DNA from: Arsukibacterium ikkense
GTDB taxonomy: Bacteria > Pseudomonadota > Gammaproteobacteria > Enterobacterales > Alteromonadaceae
DNA length: 64,000 bases
Direction of reading: 5' to 3'
Assembly: GCF_000987775.1 (NCBI RefSeq)
Contig: NZ_LAHO01000016.1
Span: forward strand, 1 to 64,000
Shown here piece by piece: positions 51,266-61,376 of the stretch. A program made the position numbers and the translations under genes. The notes under the pieces were generated by a model, which saw only the letters and a program-made list of their open reading frames with translations, was not told where the DNA came from and did not search any database. Numbering within the stretch: position 1 is the first letter of the stretch; every line of letters starts with the position of its first letter.

Positions 51266-53428
51266 CTAATAACTAATTTCCGCAATATCGAAATCGGCCC
51301 TGGCAGCTTCCAGAAAGTACACCTCTGTTTCATCAACTGAGATACTAAAGCGGCTATGATACAAAAAGTCGTTTATAACTTGTGTGTTAATCTCACTGGT
51401 TGCAAGATTAAAATACCGCAGCTGATATTGGCTATCATCAAGCAAATGGCTGAAATAAAACCCCCGCTGGCGTAAATCAAATTTAAAAAAAGCCTGATCT
51501 GCAGGCGTTCCTAATTTTAGCTCCTGGGTTTCACCATTGTTGTATTCAATTATAAAGCTTTTTGTATTGGCATCGCGCCAGATATTGTAATCAGCAATAT
51601 AGCTTTGCTGATATAACTCACGGTCGGTTGCCAGCAGCCGTCTGTCAATTTCGCTATCAACAGAAGCAGCCATTATATCCCAGCGGCCCTGGCGTGACTG
51701 GGCATAAAATACCTCTTTGCCATCTCTGCTCCAGGCCGGATTAGCAACAGCCTCGCCATCCTGACCAACGATTTGCCTCAGTTCCCCCTTCAGATCCAAC
51801 TGCCAGATACCGCTATTTAAATGCACCAGTAGTTGGTTGCCATCGGGGGAGAATACTAAACTGCGGATCCGCTCACGTGAACTAAAGTCTGAGAGCTGTT
51901 GCTGCCGCCCGTCGGCATAAAACAGCCAGACCTGCGGTAAACCTGAGCGCCGTGACACTACTGCAGTGGGCCCTGCTGGCCGGGGGTTAATTTCAACTGA
52001 TGATTCATTACGATTAGAGCTAAACACCAGGCTGGCTGCAGGTTCAGCGCTAACCAGTTTATTATTTACTTTTTTAATATTGGTGTGCGAAAAAAAACCA
52101 ACCGAGGCATAAATTTTACCCGTTACCGCCCCCAGCTGAATTTCGCTGGCATGATTATCCGTATAAGCCAGCTCGCGGCTCTGACCGCTGGCTACATCAA
52201 CAATACCCAGTGAAGTAGGGCCCGAGGGGTAAATAATACTGCGATCATCCAGGGTCCAGTCAATATTGCCCGGGTAGGCATCATTAATCTGCACCAGCAA
52301 CCGGGTTGCCCTGCTGGTTAAATCCAGCACCCAAATTTGCGCTGCCCCGGCGGCATCACGAATAAACGCAATTTTATCACCGGCGCGGGAATAGCGGCCA
52401 GCATAGTCGCCAAAGCTGCTGGTGGGTGGCACTGTTAACTGCTCGGCATTGCCACCGGCCAGCGGATACATCATCATCACCATTTGCCGCTGTTCAGCAT
52501 CCAGGCTGGGATAAACAAGATAGCGACCATCCGGCGACCAGCTAATTCGCGCCGACACCGACTCCGGTGTACAGCGGGTAAGCAAACTATCGGTTTTTAC
52601 CGCCATTGTCCGGGGTTCCAAGTCAATTAATCGAATTTCACAACCGCGATCCGCTAACATTCGATGATAAGCAATTTTAGTACCGTCCGGGCTAAAAGCG
52701 GCGCCCAGGCTATTGGAGTCTTCATCTGTCAACTGCACCCGTCGGTGGTTTTGTAAGTCTTGCAACTTAAGCACAGCAATGTGTTCAGTTCCCACACTGG
52801 CATAACTAAAAACCAGATAACGCTCATCTGGCGACACATTATGATAAAACTCCAGTCCATCCAGTGAGGTAATGGGTTTATAACGCCACAGTGGAATGGT
52901 GTTAAGCTCAGTAGCCTGTTTATTCGCATCAGGGCTTAACCAAAACTGCCAGGTAAACAGCATTAAAAGCGGAATTAGTAGCAGAGCCAGCCATTTTCCG
53001 GGTTGCCGCCGGCGCGACGGCGTGTTGCTGCCGGCATTTTGTTCAGCGCTGAGCGCCTCTGTTGCCAATATTGACCGCTCTGGAATGTCGGCCACATTGG
53101 CAATAAAGCGATAACCACGTTTAGGAATGGTTTCAATATAGGTAGGCTGGCGGGTATCGTCATCCAGAGCAACCCGGATTGCACGGATCACCCGCATTAC
53201 CCGGCCATCAGATACATCACGGATCCCCCAAACGTCAGCCAGCAACTGATCTTTTGTCACCAGGCTACCAGCATGCACAATAAAGTAATTAACAACTTTC
53301 TGGCCAAGGTTATCTAAATCAGCAGTAGCGATAATGCCGCCCTGCTCATCTAATTTAACCAGCTTATCTTCTCTTGCCAGATAGTGCCATTCACCAACCA
53401 GCAGTGAGCGTTCGGGTTTAATTTCCAT
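51266..53428 (-). CDS. CadC-like membrane-bound regulator with TolB/PD40-type propeller (upstream copy)
   Basis: The 720-residue protein has a winged-helix domain (about 30-110: LGQKVVNYFIVHAGSLVTKDQLLADVW, VMRVIRAIRVALDDD, ETIPKRGYRFIANV), one transmembrane helix at about 143-163 and a periplasmic region of PD40-like repeats. FSPDGTKIAY, WSPDGRYLVYP, and FSPDGNQLLVH mark TolB/WD40-type blades. The architecture is that of CadC/ToxR one-component sensors with a propeller sensor. It is upstream of, and codirectional with, the small peptide and the second regulator. Confidence 0.9.
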   Translation of the reverse strand: MEIKPERSLLVGEWHYLAREDKLVKLDEQGGIIATADLDNLGQKVVNYFIVHAGSLVTKDQLLADVWGIRDVSDGRVMRVIRAIRVALDDDTRQPTYIETIPKRGYRFIANVADIPERSILATEALSAEQNAGSNTPSRRRQPGKWLALLLIPLLMLFTWQFWLSPDANKQATELNTIPLWRYKPITSLDGLEFYHNVSPDERYLVFSYASVGTEHIAVLKLQDLQNHRRVQLTDEDSNSLGAAFSPDGTKIAYHRMLADRGCEIRLIDLEPRTMAVKTDSLLTRCTPESVSARISWSPDGRYLVYPSLDAEQRQMVMMMYPLAGGNAEQLTVPPTSSFGDYAGRYSRAGDKIAFIRDAAGAAQIWVLDLTSRATRLLVQINDAYPGNIDWTLDDRSIIYPSGPTSLGIVDVASGQSRELAYTDNHASEIQLGAVTGKIYASVGFFSHTNIKKVNNKLVSAEPAASLVFSSNRNESSVEINPRPAGPTAVVSRRSGLPQVWLFYADGRQQQLSDFSSRERIRSLVFSPDGNQLLVHLNSGIWQLDLKGELRQIVGQDGEAVANPAWSRDGKEVFYAQSRQGRWDIMAASVDSEIDRRLLATDRELYQQSYIADYNIWRDANTKSFIIEYNNGETQELKLGTPADQAFFKFDLRQRGFYFSHLLDDSQYQLRYFNLATSEINTQVINDFLYHSRFSISVDETEVYFLEAARADFDIAEISY

Positions 53429-53470
53429 AATTGTCAGTGTGCCGGACCTTATATAGTAACGTTGTTAAAT

Positions 53471-55720
53471 CTAATTATCACAACTTAACTGTTGCTGCAT
53501 TTCAACTGATATTGCAGGTAATAACAATATGTTAGCGCAAGTTTCTGCCACCGGCGCCCCGGTTTTGGCCGAAAACGCCTGCACCTGTACCTGCTCTGGT
53601 AAATAACGAATGATCGATTGCGCTCCCTGCTGTTTAAAATAATCGATAAATAACGGTAAAGCTCCGCTGCTGCCCGTTAAACCTATAGCTTGATTATCGT
53701 CGCGCCCCAACCAGACGGTTAACAGCGTTTGTTGATCAAAACCACTGAACCAACTATCCCGATAATCACTGGAAGTTCCTGTTTTCCCTGCAAATACCGT
53801 AGTTGGCATGGCCTGAGCAAGCGCTTTGGCGGTGCCGGTCTGGCTTGCTGTAATCAGGGCATGTTGTAATAAATATGTACTCTGTACCGGATAACGGCTA
53901 TAGCGCTGCCCCGGCCGGTGATACAGCCGGTGGCCATCCTGATCGGTCACCGCCTGCACGGTGGCCAGCGTTTGATAGACGCCGTCATTTGCCAGCGTTT
54001 GATACAGCTGACTCACCTCTAACGGGCTAAGTTCAATTGCCCCTAATAACGCCGCCGGATGCAGGTTTACCCTGCGTTGCAAGCCCAGTTTACGCAAGCC
54101 TTCGCTGACTGTCGGCAAGCCCAGCTGCAAACCTAACCTTACTGTTGGGACATTGAGTGATGCCGATAACGCAGTAATCAACGGCACCGGCCCACGAAAA
54201 GTCTTATCGAAGTTTTGCGGCTGCCAATCCTGATTATTGGAACGCAGACTTAATGGTTTATCATCAAGCATGGTTGCCAGCGAAAACCGGCCAGGCTGAT
54301 TTAACGCTTCCAGGTAAATAACCGGTTTAATAATACTACCAATTTGGCGGCGGGCATCCAGCGCGCGGTTAAAGCCGGCAAAACCGCTTTCTTTGCCACC
54401 CACTAACGCCTGGATTTCTGCCCGCTGATAATTAACCACTAACATCGCTGCCTGCAATTGCTCATCTTTGCCGGCCAGTTGCTGGCGCACGGTCAGCTCG
54501 GCCTGATGTTGTGCTCCGGGGTCCAAAAAGGTAAAGACTTTAATGCCACTGCTCAGTAACCGTTGATCAAAATTAATCTGCCGTAATTCTTTTTTAACGG
54601 CATCCAGATAAGCCGGAAAACGGGCATTCAGGTATTGGCCGCGGGGTACTAAATGTAACGGCTGTTGTAACGCCTGCTGATATTGCTCGTTATCCAGTAA
54701 ATGCTGCTCGAACATTAAACGTAACACCAGATCCCGCCGGTTGATGGCGCGTTCAGGGTAACGTCTGGGGTCGTAAAAAGACGGACCTTTTAACAAGCCA
54801 ATTAACAGGGCGACTTCATCCGGGCGCAGCTCTGTTAAAGGTTTGGCAAAATAGAAACGGCTGCCCAGACCAAAGCCATGCACGGCTGTGGCATGGTTTT
54901 GCCCCAGAAATATTTCATTCAGGTAGGCTTCCAGTATATGGTCTTTACTAAAGCGGTAATCGAGGATCAACGCTATCATCGCTTCATTTACTTTGCGAAG
55001 CAGGGTTCTGTCGCTGGTCAGATACATATTTTTTGCCAGCTGCTGGGTTAGCGTAGAGCCCCCCTGTACTGTGCGCCCGGCACTGATATTAGCCCAGAGT
55101 GCCCGCAACACAGATAGTGGTGACACGCCACGGTGGTGATAAAAATCACGATCTTCTATCAGCAGTAAGCCTTCCTTCAGCAGGCTGGGTACCTGCTCTA
55201 ACCGCACCAACTCCCGATCTTCCTGATGAGGTGACAGCAGATGCTCAATCAGTTGCGGTTCCAGCCGGGCAAAGTTTACTTCCTGCTGCTGGCGATAACG
55301 GATGCGGTTAATGCCACTGGCGTTAAACTCCACGCTAAATAATGTTGCAGGCTCATTGCCATCAAGGTAGGTAAAAGCCCGTCGGAAAATGGTGACATGA
55401 TTGCGCGATACGCTGTACTGGCCAGGGGCAGTCATTGCAGGATTGCGCTGATACTGCAACTGCTCTAATTCTGCTTGCAACTGCAGCGACGTTAGCGCCA
55501 TACCAGGATACAACTCTAAGCTACGGGCATAAATTTGTGCTGGCACCTGCCATTTCTGGCCGGTAAAGGCGCGGGTCACTTTACTATCAAGATAAATCAG
55601 GTACGTTGCCAGCACAAACAGCAGCGCCAACGCCATCTTCCCTAAGGTAAGCAGTAATTTCTGCCACCAGGGTCTGACCACAATTTTCGGCGCCCGGGCG
55701 CCTTTACTTCGGGTTGACAT
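53471..55720 (-). CDS. mrcB: Penicillin-binding protein 1B (bifunctional)
   Basis: PBP1B polymerises and cross-links peptidoglycan at the division and lateral wall. The 749-residue protein has a cytoplasmic tail, a membrane helix (about 27-46), a UB2H-like domain after it, a GT51 glycosyltransferase (EDRDFYHHRGVSPLSVLRA and GGSTLTQQLAKNMYL) and a transpeptidase with SIIKP (SxxK), SASLN (SxN) and AGKTGTSSD (KTG). Its start overlaps the hrpB stop by 17 bases; mrcB beside hrpB is the E. coli order. Confidence 0.97.
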   Translation of the reverse strand: MSTRSKGARAPKIVVRPWWQKLLLTLGKMALALLFVLATYLIYLDSKVTRAFTGQKWQVPAQIYARSLELYPGMALTSLQLQAELEQLQYQRNPAMTAPGQYSVSRNHVTIFRRAFTYLDGNEPATLFSVEFNASGINRIRYRQQQEVNFARLEPQLIEHLLSPHQEDRELVRLEQVPSLLKEGLLLIEDRDFYHHRGVSPLSVLRALWANISAGRTVQGGSTLTQQLAKNMYLTSDRTLLRKVNEAMIALILDYRFSKDHILEAYLNEIFLGQNHATAVHGFGLGSRFYFAKPLTELRPDEVALLIGLLKGPSFYDPRRYPERAINRRDLVLRLMFEQHLLDNEQYQQALQQPLHLVPRGQYLNARFPAYLDAVKKELRQINFDQRLLSSGIKVFTFLDPGAQHQAELTVRQQLAGKDEQLQAAMLVVNYQRAEIQALVGGKESGFAGFNRALDARRQIGSIIKPVIYLEALNQPGRFSLATMLDDKPLSLRSNNQDWQPQNFDKTFRGPVPLITALSASLNVPTVRLGLQLGLPTVSEGLRKLGLQRRVNLHPAALLGAIELSPLEVSQLYQTLANDGVYQTLATVQAVTDQDGHRLYHRPGQRYSRYPVQSTYLLQHALITASQTGTAKALAQAMPTTVFAGKTGTSSDYRDSWFSGFDQQTLLTVWLGRDDNQAIGLTGSSGALPLFIDYFKQQGAQSIIRYLPEQVQVQAFSAKTGAPVAETCANILLLPAISVEMQQQLSCDN

Positions 55721-58229
55721 CGCGTAACATCGCCTTTTTGGTTTTTGTTGTTGGCTGCGCTTCGGCCGGGTTATCAGGCCAGTAATGTTTGGGGTAACGC
55801 CCTTTCATTTCTTTTTTAACATCCTGCCAGCTATTTTGCCAGAAGCTGGTTAAATCGCGGGTAACTTGTAACGGCTGGCGGCCTGGCGACAATAAGGTAA
55901 TGGTCAGCGCAATGCCACCATTTAACACCACGGGTGTGGTGAGTTGACCATACATTTCCTGAACTCTGACTGAAAGCTGAGGCCCGCCAGGATGGCTGTA
56001 ATCAATCTTCAGCCGGCTGCCGGTGGGCGTTTGCCAGTGGTTCGGCAATAACTGCTGCAACAGCTGCTGTTGCGGGTAACTTAATCTGGCCAGCAACATC
56101 GGTTCCAGCTGCAACTGCGCCAGTTGAGCTTTTTTGCTGACATTGCCAAGATAGGGCCCCAGCCAGCTGGCCAGCTCAGCCAGTAAACCGGCCTGACTGA
56201 AATCAGGCCAATCTGCTGCGCCTTTGGCAGTTGAATTTAGTTCGGCACTGGCTTGGTGCTGTTGCAACAACTGTACGCGGGCACACAAACTTTGCGCAGC
56301 GTCAGACCAGCTTAACTCTGCCAGGCCACGCCTGCCCAGATAGTCCAGCCAGGCTTGCTGCCGCTCGGCCGCCGTTATCACGCCTTGCACCGGCTGGCGT
56401 TGCAGCACCAGCTGGCCAAAACAGCGTTGGCGTTCGCTGCTAAAGCTGGCGGTTTTATCATGCCAGCCTGTTTTCAGCTGCCAGCTTAATTGTGGCTGCC
56501 AGTCTGTCAGCACATCATCCAGTTTAATCGCCACCGCATGGCGGATGCGGTTTTGCTGTTGCCATTGCTGAATGTCCAGCACCACCAGATAATCGCTATC
56601 CTGTAACGGGTGATCCGGCGCCAGCACCGCGCCCACGCCATTGGCCAGCAAATAGCCCTGGCCCCGCCGTTGTGCCAGCTGATCCGGAAAAGCTCTCAGT
56701 AACAACAACGGCAGCCATTGCAACGGTAACACCCGGGTACTTTCAATATGTAAACGCCGGGCGAACTGTCGCGCCTGCTGATGTTGCGCCAGCTGTGTAC
56801 TGTGCGCCAGGCTTTGCAGCTGCTGCTCAATATCAGGCTGCAGGTTACGACTATCTTCCAGTAATGCGGCCAACAGGGCCGCCAGCCAACCCAGCCCCGG
56901 AACCTGAGGCTCATGCAAGGTGGCATAAAGCAGCATATTGGCTAACCGCACCGAACTGCCGGTTTGGTACAAGCGCCGGCCATAGGCTGTGATAAGACCG
57001 TTGTCGTCCAGCGCAGCAAACTGCTGTAGTAAGCGGCTGGCAACGGCAAGATGGGCCGCTGGCGGTGGCGTTAACCAATCAATATCGGCTGGCTGGCAGC
57101 CCCATATCGCAATTTCCAGGCGTAACTGGGTTAATTCCGCCAGTTCAATTTCGGCCGGTTCAAATGCGGCCCGTCGTTGCCACAACTCTGGGGTGTCCAG
57201 CCGGTAACAACGCCCTGGCGCCTGACGCCCCGCCCGCCCCGCCCGCTGTATTGCCGCAGCCTGACTAATGGCCACGGTTTCCAGCTTACTGATACCATGG
57301 CGCGGGTTAAAGCTGGCTCGCCGGCATAAGCCGGTATCAATAACCTGATTCACGCCCTCAATGGTTAAACTGGTTTCCGCCAGATTGGTGGCCAGCACTA
57401 TTTTATAATGGCCGGGCGCGGGGGCGGCAATTGCAGCCTGCTGCTCGGCCAGGGTCAGCGCACCCAGTAACGAATACACTTTCAGCTGCGCAGGTAACGG
57501 CTGGCTTGCCAGATACTCGCGTGCTTTATTAATTTCTGCCTGACCCGGTAAAAACACCAGAATATTACCAGGCTGCTCGTTAAAAGCCGCCAGCGCCTGG
57601 CGGGCGGCTTGCAAGGAGGCAGGCTCAGTAGCCGGTTTAATATAGTGAATATCGACCGGATAACTGCGACCACTGCTGCTTATAACTGGCGCTTGCAAAT
57701 ACTTAACCAGCGCAGCAACGTCCAGCGTGGCCGACATCACCAGAATTTTCAGATCAGGCCTCAGTTGCTGCACTTCCAAACTCAGTGCCAGTGCTAAATC
57801 AGCATGCAGAGAGCGCTCATGAAATTCATCAAAAATCAGCAGGCTGACCCCGCTAAGTTCAGGGTCTTGTTGTAGTTTGCGGGTTAAAATGCCTTCGGTA
57901 ACAATTAACAGCCTTGTGGCAGCTGACTGGCAACTGTCATGACGGATTTGATAACCGACACGCTGGCCTACCGGCTCATTCAGTTGCTGTGCCAGATAGC
58001 TGGCAATGGTTTTAGCTGCCAGCCGGCGTGGTTCCAGCATTATGATCTGGCCTGTTGCCAGGGCAGGCTGTTGCAGCAACTGTAATGGCAACCAGGTAGA
58101 TTTGCCGGCACCGGGTGGGGCCGACAAGATCACCCGGTTCTGGCTGGTCAGGGCCTGCAACAGCTGCGGCAGCACGGCGGCTACCGGCAACTCAGGTACC
58201 ACAGATGAACTTGATGCTGCTGGGTTCAT
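55704..58229 (-). CDS. hrpB: ATP-dependent helicase HrpB
   Basis: HrpB is a DExH-box RNA helicase-like protein of poorly known role. The 841-residue protein has GAGKSTWLPLQLL (motif I), DEFHERSLHADLAL (motif II), SATLD (motif III) and QRAGRAGR (motif VI), then the HrpB C-terminal domain. A GTG at 58256, directly after the pepB stop, is in frame; I chose the ATG at 58229 because the E. coli protein starts near the LPVAAVLPQLLQAL block. Confidence 0.94.
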   Translation of the reverse strand: MNPAASSSSVVPELPVAAVLPQLLQALTSQNRVILSAPPGAGKSTWLPLQLLQQPALATGQIIMLEPRRLAAKTIASYLAQQLNEPVGQRVGYQIRHDSCQSAATRLLIVTEGILTRKLQQDPELSGVSLLIFDEFHERSLHADLALALSLEVQQLRPDLKILVMSATLDVAALVKYLQAPVISSSGRSYPVDIHYIKPATEPASLQAARQALAAFNEQPGNILVFLPGQAEINKAREYLASQPLPAQLKVYSLLGALTLAEQQAAIAAPAPGHYKIVLATNLAETSLTIEGVNQVIDTGLCRRASFNPRHGISKLETVAISQAAAIQRAGRAGRQAPGRCYRLDTPELWQRRAAFEPAEIELAELTQLRLEIAIWGCQPADIDWLTPPPAAHLAVASRLLQQFAALDDNGLITAYGRRLYQTGSSVRLANMLLYATLHEPQVPGLGWLAALLAALLEDSRNLQPDIEQQLQSLAHSTQLAQHQQARQFARRLHIESTRVLPLQWLPLLLLRAFPDQLAQRRGQGYLLANGVGAVLAPDHPLQDSDYLVVLDIQQWQQQNRIRHAVAIKLDDVLTDWQPQLSWQLKTGWHDKTASFSSERQRCFGQLVLQRQPVQGVITAAERQQAWLDYLGRRGLAELSWSDAAQSLCARVQLLQQHQASAELNSTAKGAADWPDFSQAGLLAELASWLGPYLGNVSKKAQLAQLQLEPMLLARLSYPQQQLLQQLLPNHWQTPTGSRLKIDYSHPGGPQLSVRVQEMYGQLTTPVVLNGGIALTITLLSPGRQPLQVTRDLTSFWQNSWQDVKKEMKGRYPKHYWPDNPAEAQPTTKTKKAMLRDVNPK

Positions 58230-58256
58230 GCCTGATAGCGTGTTATGTATTGTCAC

Positions 58257-59573
58257 TTAGCTTGCAGCAGTTTCTGCCAGCAAAATAGCAGCAATACTGC
58301 GAATACCCTGGCCGGTAGCCCCGGCAGCCCAGTAGCCATTGGCCGAATTATTAAAGGCCGCCGCCAAATCAAAATGCAACCAGCCTTTGCCATCATTTGG
58401 CACAAAACGGCTTAAAAAACCGGCCGCATTACTGGCGCCGCCGGCACCACCGCCTTTTACAGGCCGGCTGTTGGCCGTGTCGGCATAAGGTGACGGACAT
58501 TGTTGCTGATGCCATTTTTGCAGTGGTAATTGCCAGGTGGCTTCCTGCTCATTGGCAGCATATTGCAGAGCGCGGGTCGCCAGCGGTTGGTCGAGCGCGA
58601 ACAAAGCATTGTACTCGCCGCCGACCGCTACCATCGCCGCGCCGGTCAGGGTAGCGGCATCAATAATCAGCGGCGCTTTGGTCTCGCTGGCACACATCAG
58701 ACCATCAGCCAGCACCAGGCGGCCCTCAGCATCGGTGTTAACAATCTCAACCGTAGTGCCGTTTTTATAGGTAATAATATCGCCCAGTTTATAGGCGTGG
58801 CCGCTGATCAGGTTCTCGGCGCAGCACAATATCAGTTTTACCCGCTGGTTAAGGCCCTGCAATATGGCCAGGGCTAATGCCGCCGTTACCGTTGCAGCGC
58901 CGCCCATATCGCATTTCATGGTTGCCATGCCTTCGGTTGGCTTAATAGAATAGCCGCCGCTGTCAAAGGTAATCCCTTTGCCCACCAGCGCCGCTGCAAC
59001 GCTCTGGCTGTTATCCTTACCGGGGTTAAAATCCAGTACCAGCAATGCCGGCGGCCGGCTGCTGCCACGCCCAACCTGATAAATGCCGTGCCAGCCGGCA
59101 TTTGCCAGCTCCTCTGCGCTAATCAACTCGCTGCTTACCGTGCCCTCTGGCGCAATAGTACGAATAAAGGTTTCCGCTTGCTCGGCTAATGCCAGCGGCG
59201 ATAACACTTCTGGTGTTTCATTAATCATTTTTTTGGCAAAACTAAAACACTGCGCCAGTTGCACCAGTTGTTCAGCTGCACCCTGCTCATTGTTGAATGC
59301 GACACCGTCGTGTCTTTTGGCATTGCAAAATCCCTGATAAAACGCCCATTGCAAGTCTTTGCTCCAGCCACTGCCGGCGAGCTGCAACTGGCAAATGCCC
59401 AGATTATCCAGGCTACGTCCCGCCTTTTGCATGCTGCGCAGCGGCTCATTTGCAGATAGGTGGATCTGATAACCCAGCGCGGTTGGGCTAATTAATGCAT
59501 TATTGCCCCATTTTGCGGCTGCTTTCGCGGTAGCAATACTAATTTGTACTATTTCTGCTGTTGCATTAGACAT
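58257..59573 (-). CDS. pepB: Leucyl aminopeptidase family M17, PepB-like
   Basis: M17 aminopeptidases remove N-terminal residues from peptides in the cytoplasm using two metals. The 438-residue protein has VGKGITFDSGGYSIKP, MKCDMGGAATVTAAL and the signature NTDAEGRLVLADGL with the catalytic carbonate-binding arginine. The length and N-terminal domain fit PepB rather than PepA. An in-frame ATG at 59585 is possible; ATG 59573 is preceded by GGACC. It is codirectional with hrpB and abuts it, so the two may be one operon. Confidence 0.9.
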   Translation of the reverse strand: MSNATAEIVQISIATAKAAAKWGNNALISPTALGYQIHLSANEPLRSMQKAGRSLDNLGICQLQLAGSGWSKDLQWAFYQGFCNAKRHDGVAFNNEQGAAEQLVQLAQCFSFAKKMINETPEVLSPLALAEQAETFIRTIAPEGTVSSELISAEELANAGWHGIYQVGRGSSRPPALLVLDFNPGKDNSQSVAAALVGKGITFDSGGYSIKPTEGMATMKCDMGGAATVTAALALAILQGLNQRVKLILCCAENLISGHAYKLGDIITYKNGTTVEIVNTDAEGRLVLADGLMCASETKAPLIIDAATLTGAAMVAVGGEYNALFALDQPLATRALQYAANEQEATWQLPLQKWHQQQCPSPYADTANSRPVKGGGAGGASNAAGFLSRFVPNDGKGWLHFDLAAAFNNSANGYWAAGATGQGIRSIAAILLAETAAS

Positions 59574-59878
59574 GAAGGTCCCCATTTTATTAAGCTTATC
59601 AGCGGCAATGGCCAGGCCAGAAGTGTAACATAGCGCAGCGTAAGTCCACGAGCGCAAAGCGTTAGAATGGTGCCGTTACAGGCTGTTTGCCAGGATGTTA
59701 AACCTTAAATCCGGGTGCTTTTCAGCCAATGTCAGTGTCGCGGCTAAAACAGGTGACGGCCAGAGCCACAATCTGTATACTTCGCCGGCTTTTTTATTAG
59801 TGATTGCGGTAGTGGCAATATTCTGCTATCTATAGCCGCCACTTTTTTTTGCTTGGCAGTATTGTACAGGAGATGATC
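59574..59878. promoter_or_regulatory. Intergenic region pepB/dksA with a weak dksA promoter
   Basis: This 305-base divergent gap holds no ORF I would support. On the plus strand TTGCGG (59804-59809), 17 bases, and TATCTA (59827-59832) make a possible dksA promoter. AGGAGA lies just before the dksA ATG. I saw no repeat or RNA gene here. Confidence 0.4.
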
Positions 59879-60328
59879 ATGCCAGAAGGCAAGAATGTTA
59901 AGACATTAGGGTTGCTGGCACTGGCCGGTGTAACACCTTATCAGGAAGCGGTCGGGGAAGAGTATATGAACCCGAAGCAGCTCGAGCATTTTCGCAAAAT
60001 TCTTGACGCCTGGCGCCAACAACTACGCGAAGAAGTTGACCGTACTAAAACGCATATGGCCGATGAAGCTGCCAATTTCCCTGATCCGGTAGACCGTGCC
60101 GCACAGGAAGAAGAGTTCAGCCTGGAATTGCGTGCGCGGGATCGCGAGCGTAAGCTTTTAAAGAAAATTGAAAAAACCTTACAGAAAATCGAAAACGATG
60201 ATTTTGGATTTTGTGATACCTGCGGCATCGAAATTGGTATTAAGCGTTTGGAAGCAAGGCCAACAGCCGATCAATGTATCGACTGCAAAACCCTGTCTGA
60301 GATAAAAGAAAAGCAATTAGGCGGCTAG
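59879..60328 (+). CDS. dksA: RNA polymerase-binding transcription factor DksA
   Basis: DksA binds the RNA polymerase secondary channel and strengthens the ppGpp response; relA is in this same window. The 149-residue protein has a long coiled coil (about 33-105, with acidic tip [12 protein letters not shown]) and a Cys4 zinc finger of the type CDTCG...CIDC (C-x2-C-x17-C-x2-C). AGGAGA precedes the ATG; codons 10 residues upstream are in frame but unlikely. GluQ-RS follows 17 bases later. Confidence 0.97.
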   Translation: MPEGKNVKTLGLLALAGVTPYQEAVGEEYMNPKQLEHFRKILDAWRQQLREEVDRTKTHMADEAANFPDPVDRAAQEEEFSLELRARDRERKLLKKIEKTLQKIENDDFGFCDTCGIEIGIKRLEARPTADQCIDCKTLSEIKEKQLGG

Positions 60329-60345
60329 TTACGGCCAGCCCGGCG

Positions 60346-61260
60346 ATGCTAACGCTTAACAGTCAGCCAACAGCTATTGCTGTTGGCCGCTTTGCTCCAT
60401 CCCCTTCAGGTCCGCTGCATTTTGGTTCGCTGCTCGCTGCAGTGGGCAGTTACCTGATCACCAAACAACAAGCCGGCAGCTGGCTGCTGCGCATCGAAGA
60501 TATTGACACGCCCAGAGTGCGCCCCGGCGCCGACAGTGCCATTATGCACGCGCTCGAACAACATGGTTTACTGTGGGATGGTACTGTTATTTATCAAAGC
60601 CAGCGGCTTGAGCGCTATAACGATGTCTTTACCCAGCTGCAGCAACGCGGTTTGCTATACGGCTGCAAGTGCAGCCGCAAACAAATCAGTGCCAGTGGCG
60701 GGCTGTACCCGGGTACCTGTGCTGCGTTAGAACTGACCCCAGCTAATGGTGAACTTTTAAGCTGGCGCCTGCATGCAGCCGGAGTCGCCTGTCATTTCAC
60801 TGACTTGCTGCTTGGGCTGCAACATATTTCACCCGAGCTGGCCCGGGAAGATTATATACTGCGGCGCAGGGATGGCTTATTTTCGTACCAGCTGGCGGTG
60901 GTGGTAGATGATTTGGACCAGGGTATTACCGAAGTGATCCGCGGTGCCGATTTGCTCAGTATGACACCACGTCAGCAGCATTTATTTCTATTGCTTGGTG
61001 CCACAGCGCCACGATACGGCCATTTGCCGCTGGCGGTAACTGCACCTGGCCATAAACTCAGTAAACAGAACCATGCCACCGCCCTGCACAACTGGCCCGT
61101 TAGTTATACTATGGCCAGAGCGCTGGCGATATTAGGCCTGTTACTGCCACCGGACTTACAGCAAGCGCCGCCAGTGGAGCAACTCGCGTATGCGCTGCTG
61201 CACTGGCGCCCGGCGGATATTCCGGCCGCGCGGGAAGTACTAACCAGCGATTTTGGCTGA
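60346..61260 (+). CDS. gluQ: Glutamyl-Q tRNA(Asp) synthetase (GluQ-RS)
   Basis: GluQ-RS attaches glutamate to queuosine in the anticodon of tRNA(Asp). The 304-residue protein has a catalytic core like class I GlxRS without an anticodon-binding domain: GRFAPSPSGPLHFGSLLA is the HIGH-type motif. CKCSRK...YPGTC gives the zinc cysteines, and KLSKQNHA is the KMSKS-type motif. It follows dksA with 17 bases between, as in E. coli. Confidence 0.97.
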   Translation: MLTLNSQPTAIAVGRFAPSPSGPLHFGSLLAAVGSYLITKQQAGSWLLRIEDIDTPRVRPGADSAIMHALEQHGLLWDGTVIYQSQRLERYNDVFTQLQQRGLLYGCKCSRKQISASGGLYPGTCAALELTPANGELLSWRLHAAGVACHFTDLLLGLQHISPELAREDYILRRRDGLFSYQLAVVVDDLDQGITEVIRGADLLSMTPRQQHLFLLLGATAPRYGHLPLAVTAPGHKLSKQNHATALHNWPVSYTMARALAILGLLLPPDLQQAPPVEQLAYALLHWRPADIPAAREVLTSDFG

Positions 61261-61358
61261 TTTTGACCAGATTAATTCTTTTTTGTTGTGTGCTGCGGTA
61301 TTATTAGCCGTTTTTTATAGTCAGATGCCAATACCGCCAGCCACGCTGGTTTGGGTTT

Positions 61359-61376
61359 AGGAGAGATATCATCATT
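61359..61376 (+). promoter_or_regulatory. Shine-Dalgarno and apparent ATT start codon of pcnB
   Basis: AGGAGAG (61359-61365) is followed by 8 bases and the codon ATT (61374-61376). The alternative GTG at 61383 would be 17 bases from the Shine-Dalgarno, too far. The E. coli pcnB gene is known to start with AUU, and residues following the ATT here (SRV..FCRR) match the E. coli N-terminus (FTRV..FCRK). Confidence 0.7.
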
